From Dactylosporangium sucinum (GTDB lineage: Bacteria; Actinomycetota; Actinomycetes; Mycobacteriales; Micromonosporaceae): 64,000 bases of DNA. The translations under genes were made by a program, and so were the position numbers. A model generated the notes under the pieces. That model was not told the origin of the DNA. It was given only the letters and a program-made list of their open reading frames with translations, and made no database searches. Location: contig NZ_BMPI01000048.1 of the NCBI RefSeq assembly GCF_014647515.1, positions 1 through 64,000 on the forward strand, written 5' to 3'. Below are positions 1 through 8,318 of this stretch, in pieces; the stretch's first letter is position 1, and each line of letters starts with the position of its first letter.

Positions 1-99
1 ATCGACGTCAACGGCAACTCCACCGCCGACGGCGCCCGCCTGCTGCAGTGGACCTGCCACGGCGGCACCAACCAGCAGTGGCGGTTCACCCAGGTGTAG
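1..99 (+). CDS. C-terminal end of a ricin-type β-trefoil lectin protein (partial)
   Basis: The window opens inside a reading frame that stops with TAG at 97-99. The 32 visible residues contain LLQW and NQQWRF, which are the QxW repeats closing the last lobe of a ricin B-type carbohydrate-binding β-trefoil. In actinomycetes such domains usually sit at the C-terminus of secreted glycoside hydrolases or other exported proteins, but the catalytic part, if any, lies upstream of the window. A strong hairpin ten bases after the stop supports this being the end of a transcript. Confidence 0.8.
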   Translation: MDVNGNSTADGARLLQWTCHGGTNQQWRFTQV

Positions 100-108
100 C
101 ACCTCCCT

Positions 109-140
109 GACGGCCGGTCCCGCGTCCGGGACCGGCCGTC
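109..140 (+). terminator. Perfect 14-bp hairpin after the lectin gene
   Basis: GACGGCCGGTCCCG (109-122) and its exact complement (127-140) flank a CGTC loop. It begins ten bases after the stop at 99. There is no T-run, as is common for actinomycete terminators. Confidence 0.8.
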
Positions 141-587
141 CGGCTGTCCGCCGGGCGATCAGGACCGTCGCCGAAGGACATGCGGTGCGCGACTCGACGA
201 CAGCGACCTTGCCGTTGATCGGCAATCGGGCCGGTGGGAGGTTGCCGACCGGCGCTGGTGCGCCTCGGTGGGCGGTGGCCGATGCTGGAAGTGCCTCCGG
301 CACGGCTGGCAAGGGTGGTGGCGATGACGACCGGCGCGCTGTACGACAGGCGACCTGCCGTCCCGGTCGCAGCCCGCCCCGTGCCGAGCGGTCCGCCCGG
401 CCGGATCGGCGTGTCGACTCCCGTCCGCCCAGCGTCGCGCCGATAGCGCACGCGGCGACCGGGGCCGGGTCGGTCCGGCGCGTCGACCGCTCAGCTGTCC
501 GCGGCTCGCCCTTGCCGTGCCCGGACCGGCAGCCAGCTTCCCCACCACCGTCATGGGACCGCGTCCGGGTACCCGAGAGGAGCACCA
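141..587. other. Non-coding interval before the MreB-like gene
   Basis: About 450 bases without a convincing gene. Open frames on both strands give Arg/Pro-rich, low-complexity translations with no recognisable motif or good ribosome-binding site. The promoter of the gene at 588 should lie here, but I see no clear -35/-10 pair. A GAGAGGAG-like ribosome-binding site lies at about 574-582. Confidence 0.5.
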
Positions 588-1406
588 GTGCGCACCACAA
601 CGACCGACAACGCCGCCCTCGAACGCCCGGACGCCACTCGACGCCCCGGCGAGACCACGCCACGCGAGCCCGCGGCCGTGGGGGTCGACCTCGGCAGCGC
701 CAACATCCGGATCTGGGCGTCCGGCCGCGGTGCCGTGCAGGCCGCCAATCCGGCGCCGGCCGCCGCGCCATGGTCCGGTCCGGTCGCCCGGGGCCGGATC
801 ATCGACCCCGAGCCGGTGCAGCGGGTGCTGTCCGGTCTCCTGTCCGGCCAGCGACGGCCGCTGCCCGCCGGTGCCGTGGTCGTGGCATGTCGCCCCGTGG
901 GCAGCGACGCACGGGCGGAACTGGCCCTGCGCGAGGTGCTGACGACCGTGTTCGAGCCGGCCCGGCTGCTCTTCGTCGACACGCTGCGCGCCGCGGCGAT
1001 CGGTGCCGGCGCGGCACCCGGCCCGGTGCTGATCGCCGATGTGGGCGCCCACCTGACCGAGGTCGCCGTGCTCGCGGGCGGAGTGATCGTCGCGGCCCAG
1101 CGGCGCAACGTCGGACTCCACGACCACGACGGTGGACCGGACCCCGATGCAGCGGTCGTCGCCGCCGTCGCCGATCTCATCGGCCTGGTCCGGCTCCAGT
1201 CCAGCCACCGCCAGGCCATCGCCACGGCGGTGCGCGGTGGCGTGCTCCTCGTCGGCGGCGGCGCGATCCGCCCGCGGCTGGCTGCTCGCGTCGCCGGCGC
1301 CGCCGGCACCCCGGTGCGCCGTCCCGTCGCGCCGCATCTGGCCGCGGTGCGCGGCGCGGGCCTGGCCGCCCTCGCCGCGCTGCGTCGCAGCGCCATGCGG
1401 CCCTGA
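588..1406 (+). CDS. Short MreB/actin-like ATPase-fold protein
   Basis: A 272-residue protein with the three signatures of the actin/HSP70 ATPase fold as seen in MreB. The phosphate-1 loop is VGVDLGSANIRIW near residue 32, the phosphate-2 strand is VLIADVGAHLTEVAV near residue 146, and the adenosine loop is VLLVGGGAIRPRL near residue 222. MreB proteins run near 340 residues, so the subdomains between these motifs are reduced. MreB forms membrane-bound filaments that guide cell-wall synthesis. A shortened form may bind nucleotide without polymerising normally. It carries no mreC/mreD neighbours, so a role in cell shape is not supported by context. The start follows a GAGAGGAG box. Confidence 0.75.
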   Translation: MRTTTTDNAALERPDATRRPGETTPREPAAVGVDLGSANIRIWASGRGAVQAANPAPAAAPWSGPVARGRIIDPEPVQRVLSGLLSGQRRPLPAGAVVVACRPVGSDARAELALREVLTTVFEPARLLFVDTLRAAAIGAGAAPGPVLIADVGAHLTEVAVLAGGVIVAAQRRNVGLHDHDGGPDPDAAVVAAVADLIGLVRLQSSHRQAIATAVRGGVLLVGGGAIRPRLAARVAGAAGTPVRRPVAPHLAAVRGAGLAALAALRRSAMRP

Positions 1407-1456
1407 CCGGCGCGCGCGTCCCCACCCGCTTTCCGACGGCCTGACGGGAGACCCGA

Positions 1457-1906
1457 ATGGACATCGACACCAGCCCGGGCATCGCCCGCGGCGGCAGACC
1501 CTGCGCGGCGAGGGACGCCGGCCGGCTGCGAGAGCTCGCGTTCCTGCGGGTACTGCTGGAAGAGCATCGCGGCCGGTACCGCACCCAGCTTCGCCTGCTC
1601 GACCAACCGCGGCCGCAGCAACACGACGCCGGCACCGTCGACCAGTCGACGTTGGCCGCGGTCACGTGGCGTCGGCTCGACGACGTCGACCGCGCACTGC
1701 GCGCGCTTGAACTGGGTGGTTATGGCGTCTGTACCGGCTGCGGGAACGACATTCCCATCGACCACCTGATGCGGCACCCGGCAGCAGACCGCTGCCCCGC
1801 ATGCATCGGCGACGCCCGGCCGCCGGCACCGTCCGACCACCGGCATCGCGCAATCCGCCACGAGCGGTACCCGGCAATTCGTCCAGATACGCCCACGCAG
1901 CGCTGA
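1457..1906 (+). CDS. DksA/TraR-type C4 zinc-finger protein
   Basis: A 149-residue protein with a helical N-terminal part and a zinc finger of the form CxxC-x17-CxxC (CTGC then CPAC) near the C-terminus, which is the arrangement of DksA/TraR proteins. Family members bind RNA polymerase through the secondary channel and alter promoter kinetics, often together with ppGpp. The helical segment with LDDVDRALRALELGGYGVC is the typical run-in to the finger. The last 30 residues are basic and probably disordered. The start at 1457 has a GGGAGA box 7 bases upstream, and the gene follows the MreB-like gene by 50 bases, so the two may be cotranscribed. Confidence 0.8.
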   Translation: MDIDTSPGIARGGRPCAARDAGRLRELAFLRVLLEEHRGRYRTQLRLLDQPRPQQHDAGTVDQSTLAAVTWRRLDDVDRALRALELGGYGVCTGCGNDIPIDHLMRHPAADRCPACIGDARPPAPSDHRHRAIRHERYPAIRPDTPTQR

Positions 1907-1943
1907 CCCGCTGCGTCGGGACGTATCGCAACAGAGGAGCGGC

Positions 1944-3230
1944 ATGTCTTCGCAACCCGACCGGCACAACGGTCCCGCGTTCCTGGAGAAGGCACCGAAC
2001 ACCGTGGCGGTGATCGGCGCCGGGATGGTCGGACTGTCCACCGCATGGTTCCTGCAGGAGGCCGGCGTGCACGTCACCGTGTACGAGCGCAGCCGCGTGG
2101 GCGCCGGCGCGTCCTGGGGCAACGCGGGCTGGCTGACGCCGGGACTGGCCGCGCCGCTGCCCGAGCCGGCGGTGCTGCGCTACGGGCTGCGGGCCGTGCT
2201 CAGCGCCCGGTCACCGGTGTACCTGCCGCTGCGCGCCGACCGCAGCCTGCTGCGGTTCCTGGTGTCGTTCGTGGCGCACAGCACCGCGCGGCAATGGCGC
2301 CGGGCCATGGCCGCCTACGTGCCGCTCAACGAACGGTCGCTGGAGGCGTTCGACGTGCTGGCCGCCGGCGGTGTCTCCGCGACCACGACCGAGGCGGGCA
2401 CCTTCCTGGCCTGCTACGCCCGGGAGCGGGACCGGCGGGGGCTGCTGGCCGAGCTGGCGCAGATCCGCGCCACCGGTCAGGACGTGCGCTTCCACCCGGT
2501 GCCCGGGCTGCGGGCCCGGGTCCTGGAGCCGGTGTTGACCGAGCGGGTGGGTGCCGCCATCCAGATCTACGGGCAGCGCTACCTGAACCCGCCGCGGTTC
2601 GTCCGTTCCCTGGCCGAAGCGGTACGTGCCCGCGGCGGGCGGATCGTCGAGGGCGGCGACGTGACCGGGCTGCGACCGGGGCCCGGTGGTGTCGGCGTGG
2701 TGTGCCGGTCCGGGCAGGAAGAGCGGCACGACGCGGTCGTGGTCGCCACCGGAGCGTTGTTCGGTGAACTGGCCACCCGGCTCGGGGTGCGGCAGCCGGT
2801 GCAGGCCGGCCGTGGCTACAGCTTCAGCGTCCCGGCCGAACGGATGCCGGGCGGACCGTTGTACTTCCCGACGCAGCGGGTCGCGTGCACGCCCTTGGAC
2901 GACCGGCTCCGCGTGGCCGGGATGATGGAGTTCCGCCGCCCCGCCGACCCGCTGGACCCGCGGCGGATCAGCGCCATCGTCGATGCCGTGCGGCCGTTTC
3001 TGCGCGGGGTGGATCTCGACGACCGGCGCGACGAATGGGTCGGTTCCCGCCCGTGCACTCCGGACGGCCTGCCGCTGGCCGGGGTGACCGCCGCCCCACG
3101 GGTCTTCGCCGCGGGCGGCCACGGCATGTGGGGCGTCGCGCTGGGACCGGTCACCGGGCAGTTGATGGCCCAGACGGTCCTCAAGGGCGAGGCCCCACCG
3201 GAGCTGGCCCCGTTCGACCCACTGCGTTAG
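1944..3230 (+). CDS. FAD-dependent D-amino-acid dehydrogenase-like oxidoreductase (DadA family)
   Basis: A 428-residue flavoprotein of the DAO/DadA superfamily. The N-terminal Rossmann motif VAVIGAGMVGLSTAWFLQ (about residues 19-36) binds the FAD ADP moiety, followed by the family-typical GASWGNAGWLTPG. Near the C-terminus, GSRPCTPDGLPLAG and GGHGMWGVALGPVTG match the second FAD-contact region. DadA-type enzymes oxidise D-amino acids or related secondary amines to the imino product and pass electrons to the respiratory chain or oxygen. The substrate cannot be told from sequence. The start has GAGGAG at a good distance. The hairpin at 3250 closes the transcript. Confidence 0.85.
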   Translation: MSSQPDRHNGPAFLEKAPNTVAVIGAGMVGLSTAWFLQEAGVHVTVYERSRVGAGASWGNAGWLTPGLAAPLPEPAVLRYGLRAVLSARSPVYLPLRADRSLLRFLVSFVAHSTARQWRRAMAAYVPLNERSLEAFDVLAAGGVSATTTEAGTFLACYARERDRRGLLAELAQIRATGQDVRFHPVPGLRARVLEPVLTERVGAAIQIYGQRYLNPPRFVRSLAEAVRARGGRIVEGGDVTGLRPGPGGVGVVCRSGQEERHDAVVVATGALFGELATRLGVRQPVQAGRGYSFSVPAERMPGGPLYFPTQRVACTPLDDRLRVAGMMEFRRPADPLDPRRISAIVDAVRPFLRGVDLDDRRDEWVGSRPCTPDGLPLAGVTAAPRVFAAGGHGMWGVALGPVTGQLMAQTVLKGEAPPELAPFDPLR

Positions 3231-3249
3231 CCCGCGTCACCTCGGCGGC

Positions 3250-3275
3250 GTTGCGCCGCGATGTCGCGGCGCAAC
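3250..3275. terminator. Perfect 12-bp inverted repeat after the DadA-like gene
   Basis: GTTGCGCCGCGA, two central bases, then the exact reverse complement. It begins 20 bases after the stop at 3230, so termination is most likely. Such a near-perfect palindrome could also be an operator for the oxalate decarboxylase gene downstream. Confidence 0.6.
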
Positions 3276-3530
3276 AGCACCCCGCAGGCCACGATGCCCG
3301 ATGCCGTCAGGCACAGCGCCCACACGTCCGGGGCCGAGTACGGCGCCGGCGTTGCCGGTACAGGGTGGGTCCTATGGGCGTGCCGACCCTGGCCCGGCGG
3401 TCCGGACCGGCTGCGAACCTCGGTTCCGGGCCATCGCGGCATCGGACTTGGGTCATGCCGGCCGGGCGCCGCCGTCGCGTGCCTACCGTGGAGCCTCAGG
3501 CAACCGCGGAACGCTCAGGAGGCACCCGTC
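3276..3530. other. Leader of the oxalate decarboxylase gene, with a possible minus-strand gene remnant
   Basis: No forward gene is supported here. An in-frame ATG at 3261 would extend the decarboxylase by 90 residues of low-complexity sequence unlike the family. On the minus strand a frame (3442 to 3227) ends with a membrane-helix-like stretch (VWALCLTASGIVACGVLLRR) followed by a basic tail, resembling the C-terminal helix of a transporter. It could be the remnant of a lost gene. Confidence 0.3.
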
Positions 3531-4709
3531 ATGACGCAGGTCAAGAGCCCGCCTCACCCGATCCGGGAGTCCGACGGCAAGGGATGGCTGGACCTCGGCC
3601 CCCGGGACATCCGCCGCGACCAGGAGAACCCGGACGTCTTCATCCCGCCGGCCACCGACAGCGGCACGTTCCCCAACTTGCGGTACTCCTTCTCCGACGC
3701 GCACCAGCGCCTGGAGAGCGGAGGGTGGGCCCGCGAGGTGACCAACCGCGAGATCCCGGCGTCGCTCGACCTGGCCGGGGTGAACATGGCACTGGAGCCT
3801 GGGGCCTACCGCGAGCTGCACTGGCACAAGGAGGCCGAGTGGGGGCTGGTGCTCGTCGGCAGCTGCCGCCTGACGGCGATCGACGAGCACGGCCGCTCGT
3901 TCATCGACGAGGTCAAGGCCGGCGACATCTGGAACTTCGAGGCGGGGCTGCCGCACTCCATCCAGGGCCTGGCGGACGGCGTCGAGTTCCTGCTGGTGTT
4001 CAGCGACCCCGACTTCTCCGAGAACTTCACGTTCCTGCTGTCGGACTGGTTCGCGCACACGCCCCAGGACGTCGTGGCGGCCAACCTGAAGAAGTCGGTG
4101 GCCGAGATCGGCACCTTCCCGAAGCACGAGAAGTACATCTTCCAGGCCGACCTGCCGGGCCCCATCGCCGAGGTCGACCGGCCGGTGCCGGACGGCCGGG
4201 TCCCCTCGCCGTTCACCCTCCACATGGATGACGTCGAGCCGATCGAGTCCGAGGCCGGGCGGGTGCGGATCGTCGACGTCAACCGGTTCCCGGCGGCGAA
4301 GACCATCTCGGCGGCCATCGTCGAGGTCGAGCCGGGCGGCATGCGCGAGCTGCACTGGCACCCGAAGGCCGCGGAGTGGCAGTACTACATCCAGGGCAAG
4401 GCCCGGATGACCGTCTTCAACTCCAACGGCCTGTCGCGGACCTTCGACTTCACCGCCGGCGACGTGGGCATCGTCCCGCTGGTCGCCGGGCACTACGTGC
4501 AGAACACCGGCGACGAGAAGCTGATCTTCATCGAGGTGTTCAAGCACCCGGAGTACTCCGACATCTCCGCCAACAAGTGGCTGGCGTCGAACCCGGCCAA
4601 GGTCGTCGCCGATCACCTCAACGTGACCACCCAGTTCGTCGAGTCGCTGCCGCTGGACGACACGCCGGCGCCGGTCGTCTGGTACGACCGGTCCAAGGCG
4701 CGGCGGTGA
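3531..4709 (+). CDS. oxdC: Bicupin oxalate decarboxylase
   Basis: A 392-residue bicupin, close to the usual OxdC length. It converts oxalate to formate and CO2 using Mn. The first cupin has HWHKEAEW (H97, H99, E103) and GLPHS (H142), and the second has HWHPKAAEW and a GHYVQN histidine, giving two complete Mn sites. The lid loop reads SENFT (S163-T167) and keeps the glutamate (E164 here, E162 in Bacillus subtilis OxdC) that separates decarboxylases from oxidases. There is no signal peptide from the chosen start, so it should be cytoplasmic. ATG 3531 is preferred because AGGAGG precedes it by about 8 bases and the family begins here. The flavoprotein gene follows after 4 bases. Confidence 0.93.
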   Translation: MTQVKSPPHPIRESDGKGWLDLGPRDIRRDQENPDVFIPPATDSGTFPNLRYSFSDAHQRLESGGWAREVTNREIPASLDLAGVNMALEPGAYRELHWHKEAEWGLVLVGSCRLTAIDEHGRSFIDEVKAGDIWNFEAGLPHSIQGLADGVEFLLVFSDPDFSENFTFLLSDWFAHTPQDVVAANLKKSVAEIGTFPKHEKYIFQADLPGPIAEVDRPVPDGRVPSPFTLHMDDVEPIESEAGRVRIVDVNRFPAAKTISAAIVEVEPGGMRELHWHPKAAEWQYYIQGKARMTVFNSNGLSRTFDFTAGDVGIVPLVAGHYVQNTGDEKLIFIEVFKHPEYSDISANKWLASNPAKVVADHLNVTTQFVESLPLDDTPAPVVWYDRSKARR

Positions 4710-4713
4710 GGCC

Positions 4714-5349
4714 ATGGCGCGCATCCTGCTCGTCTACTCCAGCCTCTTCGGGGCCAACGCACAGCTCGCCGCCCTGGCCGAGGCCGCCCTCGGCGCCGCC
4801 GGCGCGGATGTCCGGGTCCGGCGCGTCCGGGAGGTCGCGCTGACCGGCGAGGAGCAGGCCGCGGCCGAGGGCGCGCAGATCGCCACCGGCGCCGATCTGA
4901 CCTGGGCCGAGGGGTTCGTGTTCTGCTCGCCCTCGCACACCGGCCTGCTGTCCGCCTCGATGAAGGCCTTCATCGACCAGCACCACGACAGCGCCGCCGC
5001 CGGCGCCCACCTGAACAAGACGTTCACGGCGATGGCGACGTCCGGCTACGCGCACGCCGGCCAGGAGCGCGTCGTCGATGAGCTCAACGCCGTCGGCGCG
5101 GCCTGGGGCTGCGTGATCGTCGCCCCCGGCACCGCCGACGAGGGACTCAACGTCCACAACGGCAACCCGTACGGCCTGAGCTTCGTCCTGGAGCACGGCC
5201 GGCTGCCGGGCTCCGCGGAGACCACCGGCGTGCTGCGCAGGCACCTGCACCGCCTGGTCGCGGTCACCGACGCGCTGGCCCCGTTGCGGGCCGCGGACGC
5301 CAGGACCGGGACCCGCACGGTGCCGACCATCGCCGGAGCCCTCACCTGA
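4714..5349 (+). CDS. Flavodoxin-like NAD(P)H:quinone oxidoreductase (WrbA-like)
   Basis: A 211-residue flavodoxin-fold protein. The first strand and loop ILLVYSSLFGANAQLA bind FMN phosphate. FCSPSHTGLLSASMKAFIDQ (about residues 70-88) is the WrbA/FMN-reductase signature, and the Met-Lys-x-Phe pattern contacts the flavin. Members reduce quinones by two electrons at the expense of NAD(P)H, protecting against redox cycling. It starts 4 bases after the oxalate decarboxylase stop, so the two genes are probably one operon. A functional link to oxalate is not obvious. Confidence 0.8.
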   Translation: MARILLVYSSLFGANAQLAALAEAALGAAGADVRVRRVREVALTGEEQAAAEGAQIATGADLTWAEGFVFCSPSHTGLLSASMKAFIDQHHDSAAAGAHLNKTFTAMATSGYAHAGQERVVDELNAVGAAWGCVIVAPGTADEGLNVHNGNPYGLSFVLEHGRLPGSAETTGVLRRHLHRLVAVTDALAPLRAADARTGTRTVPTIAGALT

Positions 5350-5428
5350 GCGCGGCTGCGGGGCGAGATCCGGGGGCAGGCCCCGCCGCCCCGGGCGGAC
5401 GGGCGGCGGGGATCGGTAGGTTCCAAGC

Positions 5429-5875
5429 GTGACCGAGCCGAGTTCCGGGACGACGCTCGACGTCGGGGTGACGGCGTGGTCGGCGCCGAACCCCTTCGGC
5501 GAGCCCACGGCCTTCGTCATGGTCCACCCGAGCGCCGCCCCGGACGACGGGACGTTCGCGGACACGATCGAGCACCTCGGGTTGCGGCGGCTGGACGCCG
5601 GCGGGGACATCCTGCCGATCGGCACCGACACCCTCTACGCGTCGCTGAAGGCGATGCGGGTCGAGCTCTGCACGCCCGACCGGGTGTGGCTCAGCCATCA
5701 GGTCACCGACGACTGGACCACCAACGCGATCGGCCGGCGTTACATCGTGCTGGTGATCGGCACCGCACCCCTGCCGGGTGGCGCCGACGCCGACGCCATC
5801 TCGGCCTACCTGGCCGACCGCACGAGCGTGCACGCCGCCCTGGTCAAGATCCGGGTGCGCTTCGACCAGGGGTGA
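5429..5875 (+). CDS. Protein of unknown function, possibly DUF5949-like
   Basis: A 148-residue soluble protein starting at GTG 5429. I do not recognise it with certainty. The pattern of an opening strand with VTAWSAP, a middle LGL-x-GGDILPIG segment and a late IVLVIGTAPLPGG strand resembles small Streptomyces proteins of the DUF5949 type, but this is from memory of the family's look. There is no signal peptide and no membrane helix. A candidate AraC-type regulator follows about 50 bases downstream. Confidence 0.6.
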   Translation: MTEPSSGTTLDVGVTAWSAPNPFGEPTAFVMVHPSAAPDDGTFADTIEHLGLRRLDAGGDILPIGTDTLYASLKAMRVELCTPDRVWLSHQVTDDWTTNAIGRRYIVLVIGTAPLPGGADADAISAYLADRTSVHAALVKIRVRFDQG

Positions 5876-5925
5876 CCCTCAGGGCCGCGCGACATGCACC
5901 CGTCCGAGGCGGGTACTGCGGGCTG

Positions 5926-6723
5926 GTGTGTGCTTCCGATCGCCTCGGCGCGGGCCTCCACGCCGAATGCTCCATCGTGGCCGGCGGGTTCGGCGCGATC
6001 GCCGGGCTGCTGGGCAGGCCCTCGCGCGAACCGCGGCTGCTGCTCGTCCATCGCCTCGACGAGCGCGACCCCGGCGACCCCGGCGACCCCGAGGACCCCG
6101 GCGCCGGGCCGCCGCGCTCCCTGCTGGTGACGCATCCGCGGGCGGTCCCATCGGAGTCCCGGGGCGGTCACACGCTGGCCCTCGCCGCGCCGCTGACGCG
6201 GGTGACGAACGCGGCGCTGGCGCCGGCGACGAACCTGGACCAGACCCCCCTCGTGCGCGCGTCGCGCTCGATGATGGCCGGCCTGCTGAGCGACCTGGAC
6301 CACGACGGCCGCCGGTTCGGGCTCGGCATCGACGACGTGCTCCTGAGCCTGCTGCGCGGCATCGTGCTCGAACACCCGGACGCGAGCCGCACGGCGCCAC
6401 CGGAGGCGACGACAGCGACGCGGCTGCGGGCGTTCATCGAGGCCCGCCACACGGACTCCCGGCTGGACGTGGCGCAGGTCGCCCGCGAGCTGGGGATCTC
6501 CCGGCGGCAGCTGCACCGGCACGCCCCCGACGGCGGCGTCGCGGCGATGCTGGCCGAGCGCAGGCTGGCCACGGCCCGCGACCTCCTGGCCGCGCATCGT
6601 GCGCTGACGGTGGCCGAGGTCGCCGAGCGGTCGGGGTTCGGCACCGCCTCCCGCCTGCGGGCGCAGCTCGCGCGGCGGGCCGGCGGTACCCCGAAGGCCA
6701 TCCGCCAAGCGGCATCGGCCTGA
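5926..6723 (+). CDS. AraC-family transcriptional regulator
   Basis: The C-terminal ~100 residues form a classic AraC double helix-turn-helix. The first is LDVAQVARELGISRRQLHRH. The second is LTVAEVAERSGFGTASRLR, followed by the family's GGTPKAIR ending. The N-terminal part is a short ligand-binding-type region interrupted by an acidic GDPGDPEDPG stretch made of 9-base repeats (about 6069-6100). The start is uncertain. GTG 5926 follows a GAGGCGGG run, and GTG 5977 is the alternative. The stop is 4 bases before the next gene, so it probably shares a transcript with the unknown gene downstream. Confidence 0.75.
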   Translation: MCASDRLGAGLHAECSIVAGGFGAIAGLLGRPSREPRLLLVHRLDERDPGDPGDPEDPGAGPPRSLLVTHPRAVPSESRGGHTLALAAPLTRVTNAALAPATNLDQTPLVRASRSMMAGLLSDLDHDGRRFGLGIDDVLLSLLRGIVLEHPDASRTAPPEATTATRLRAFIEARHTDSRLDVAQVARELGISRRQLHRHAPDGGVAAMLAERRLATARDLLAAHRALTVAEVAERSGFGTASRLRAQLARRAGGTPKAIRQAASA

Positions 6724-6727
6724 CGGG

Positions 6728-8065
6728 ATGGGGACGACCGCGGTCCTCGCCCCGCCGTTCCGGCTCGACGACGCGGCCCGGGATCGGCTGTACGGCCTGG
6801 GTATCTCGGTCCCCGGCGACGGTGCTCCCGCGGAGGGCGAGCCGGGCGCGGGCGCGCTGCCCGACCTGGCCGGCGCCATCCGGTTCGGCGCCGCGCACGA
6901 CGCGCTGGCCGTCGTCGTCGGCGGCGGACGGGAGGCGCGCGCCTGGCCGGCCGGCGGTGCCACCCGCCTGGCGGCGGCGACGGAGGCATCCGCGGAGTCG
7001 GCGGACGCGCGGCCGCTCACGGTCGTGGTCCTCCCGGCCACCGCGGCACCCCGGCACGGACCGGTGGCCGTGCTCTCCCCCGGCGGGGCGGTCTCGGCAC
7101 ACGAGCTGTACGTCGGCGCGGCGCTGGCCGCGGCGAGCGGGCGCCGGGTCGAGCACGTCAACGGACGCGGCGCTGCGGCCTCGGCCGCGCAGCCCGGCAT
7201 CCCGGCCCGCGCGGGCCTGCGCGCCGCCGTGGTGCAGTGGCGGGAGCGCGCCGAGCCCCGCCCGGAGCGGTCCCTGCACACGCTCTCCGCCCGGCCCGCG
7301 GTCATCGTCATGGCGGTCCCGCCCGGATCGGCCGAGGCGCCCGCGGTCGTCGCCGCCCACCCCGACGCCGACGTCGTGCTCGTGTTCGACGCCGTGCACG
7401 CCCGCCACGGCGCCGAGGTGGCGCGACAGGTCGCCGCGCTCATCGAGCTCGCGGCCGGGGTCGGGCAGAGCGCCCCGGCCGCCCGGCCCGCCCCGCCGGC
7501 GCCATCCGTCGCTCCGCCGGCCGTGCGGGCCTCGGACGTCATCCACCTCCGGCTCACCGACACGGCGCTGGAGCTCACCAACCGCACGCGCGAACGGGTG
7601 CGGTTGCGGGTCACGCTGGGGTCCACGGCCGCGCCCGGGGAGCCGCGCGCCGCATTCGAGACGCAGCTGCGGCCGCAGGAGTGCCACGCCGAGCCGATGA
7701 GCGCCGCACCCGGCATGGCCGAGCTGACGCCCCCGACCGCGGTGCTGCGGCACTGGAGCCACGGATCGGCCGAGGTCTACGAGGGCGGCGAGCGGAGGAT
7801 CCTGCGGGTCGAGGCCTCCGTGCTCGACCCGGACGACCGCGTGCGCGCCACCCGCACCTACGACGCGACCAACGGGCTCGACTTCTCGGTGACGGCGCGC
7901 GATCTCGAAGCCCTGCTGGGCGGCAGGGCCGAGCTGTTCGCGGAGGTCCGCCCGCGGGCCGTGCCCGACCCGCCCCGGGACGTGCTGGCCGCGCTCGAGT
8001 CCGCGTTGCGGGTCGGCGCGACCGCGCTGGCCGTCCTGGACCGGCCGCCGAAGGGCCGCGGCTAG
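6728..8065 (+). CDS. Unknown 445-residue protein
   Basis: Not recognised. The protein is Ala/Pro-rich in the middle (about residues 250-270), which separates two parts. The N-terminal part has repeated β-strand/turn patterns such as LTVVVLPATAAP and PAVIVMAVPPG, suggestive of an α/β domain. The C-terminal part (about residues 275-445) looks like a β-sandwich with VIHLRLTDTALELTN and LRVEASVLDPDDRVRATRTYD. There is no signal peptide. It starts 4 bases after the AraC-type regulator, which points to cotranscription or direct control. Codon use matches the neighbours. Confidence 0.65.
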   Translation: MGTTAVLAPPFRLDDAARDRLYGLGISVPGDGAPAEGEPGAGALPDLAGAIRFGAAHDALAVVVGGGREARAWPAGGATRLAAATEASAESADARPLTVVVLPATAAPRHGPVAVLSPGGAVSAHELYVGAALAAASGRRVEHVNGRGAAASAAQPGIPARAGLRAAVVQWRERAEPRPERSLHTLSARPAVIVMAVPPGSAEAPAVVAAHPDADVVLVFDAVHARHGAEVARQVAALIELAAGVGQSAPAARPAPPAPSVAPPAVRASDVIHLRLTDTALELTNRTRERVRLRVTLGSTAAPGEPRAAFETQLRPQECHAEPMSAAPGMAELTPPTAVLRHWSHGSAEVYEGGERRILRVEASVLDPDDRVRATRTYDATNGLDFSVTARDLEALLGGRAELFAEVRPRAVPDPPRDVLAALESALRVGATALAVLDRPPKGRG

Positions 8066-8114
8066 CGCACGACCGGGACACCTCTCCCTCCGACCAACGT
8101 CGGTGGACGCCGCC

Positions 8115-8303
8115 TTAGCCGACGGGGTCGCCGCCACCGCCGCTTCCGCCGTGCGGGTCACCGTTGGTGAGGGCTCGCACCTTGGGATTCGGATCGCCGC
8201 TGGTTTCGTGTTTCGGATCGCTGGCATACACGGAACCGCCGGCCGCCGCCGACAACGACAGCGCGACCAGCGCCGCGACGGCGAGCCGTCTCGCATGCAC
8301 CAT
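8115..8303 (-). CDS. Small secreted peptide
   Basis: A 62-residue protein on the minus strand. Residues 1-28 are a good Sec signal peptide (MVHARR, a hydrophobic AVAALVALSLSAAAGG core and a likely cleavage after VYA). The mature peptide would be about 35 residues, Asp/Gly/Pro/Lys-rich and without cysteines. I chose ATG 8303 because GGAGGAGA lies just upstream. A Met five codons earlier overlaps that box. Function unknown. Confidence 0.6.
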   Translation of the reverse strand: MVHARRLAVAALVALSLSAAAGGSVYASDPKHETSGDPNPKVRALTNGDPHGGSGGGGDPVG

Positions 8304-8318
8304 GTTGGTCTCCTCCAT

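Noticed and set aside
159-1337. A 392-codon minus-strand frame at the start of the window
   Set aside because: It crosses the MreB-like gene with its nucleotide-binding motifs. The minus translation is Arg/Gly/His low-complexity.
3261-3530. Upstream ATG 3261 as start of oxalate decarboxylase
   Set aside because: It would add 90 low-complexity residues, begin inside a palindrome, and ignore the AGGAGG before ATG 3531.
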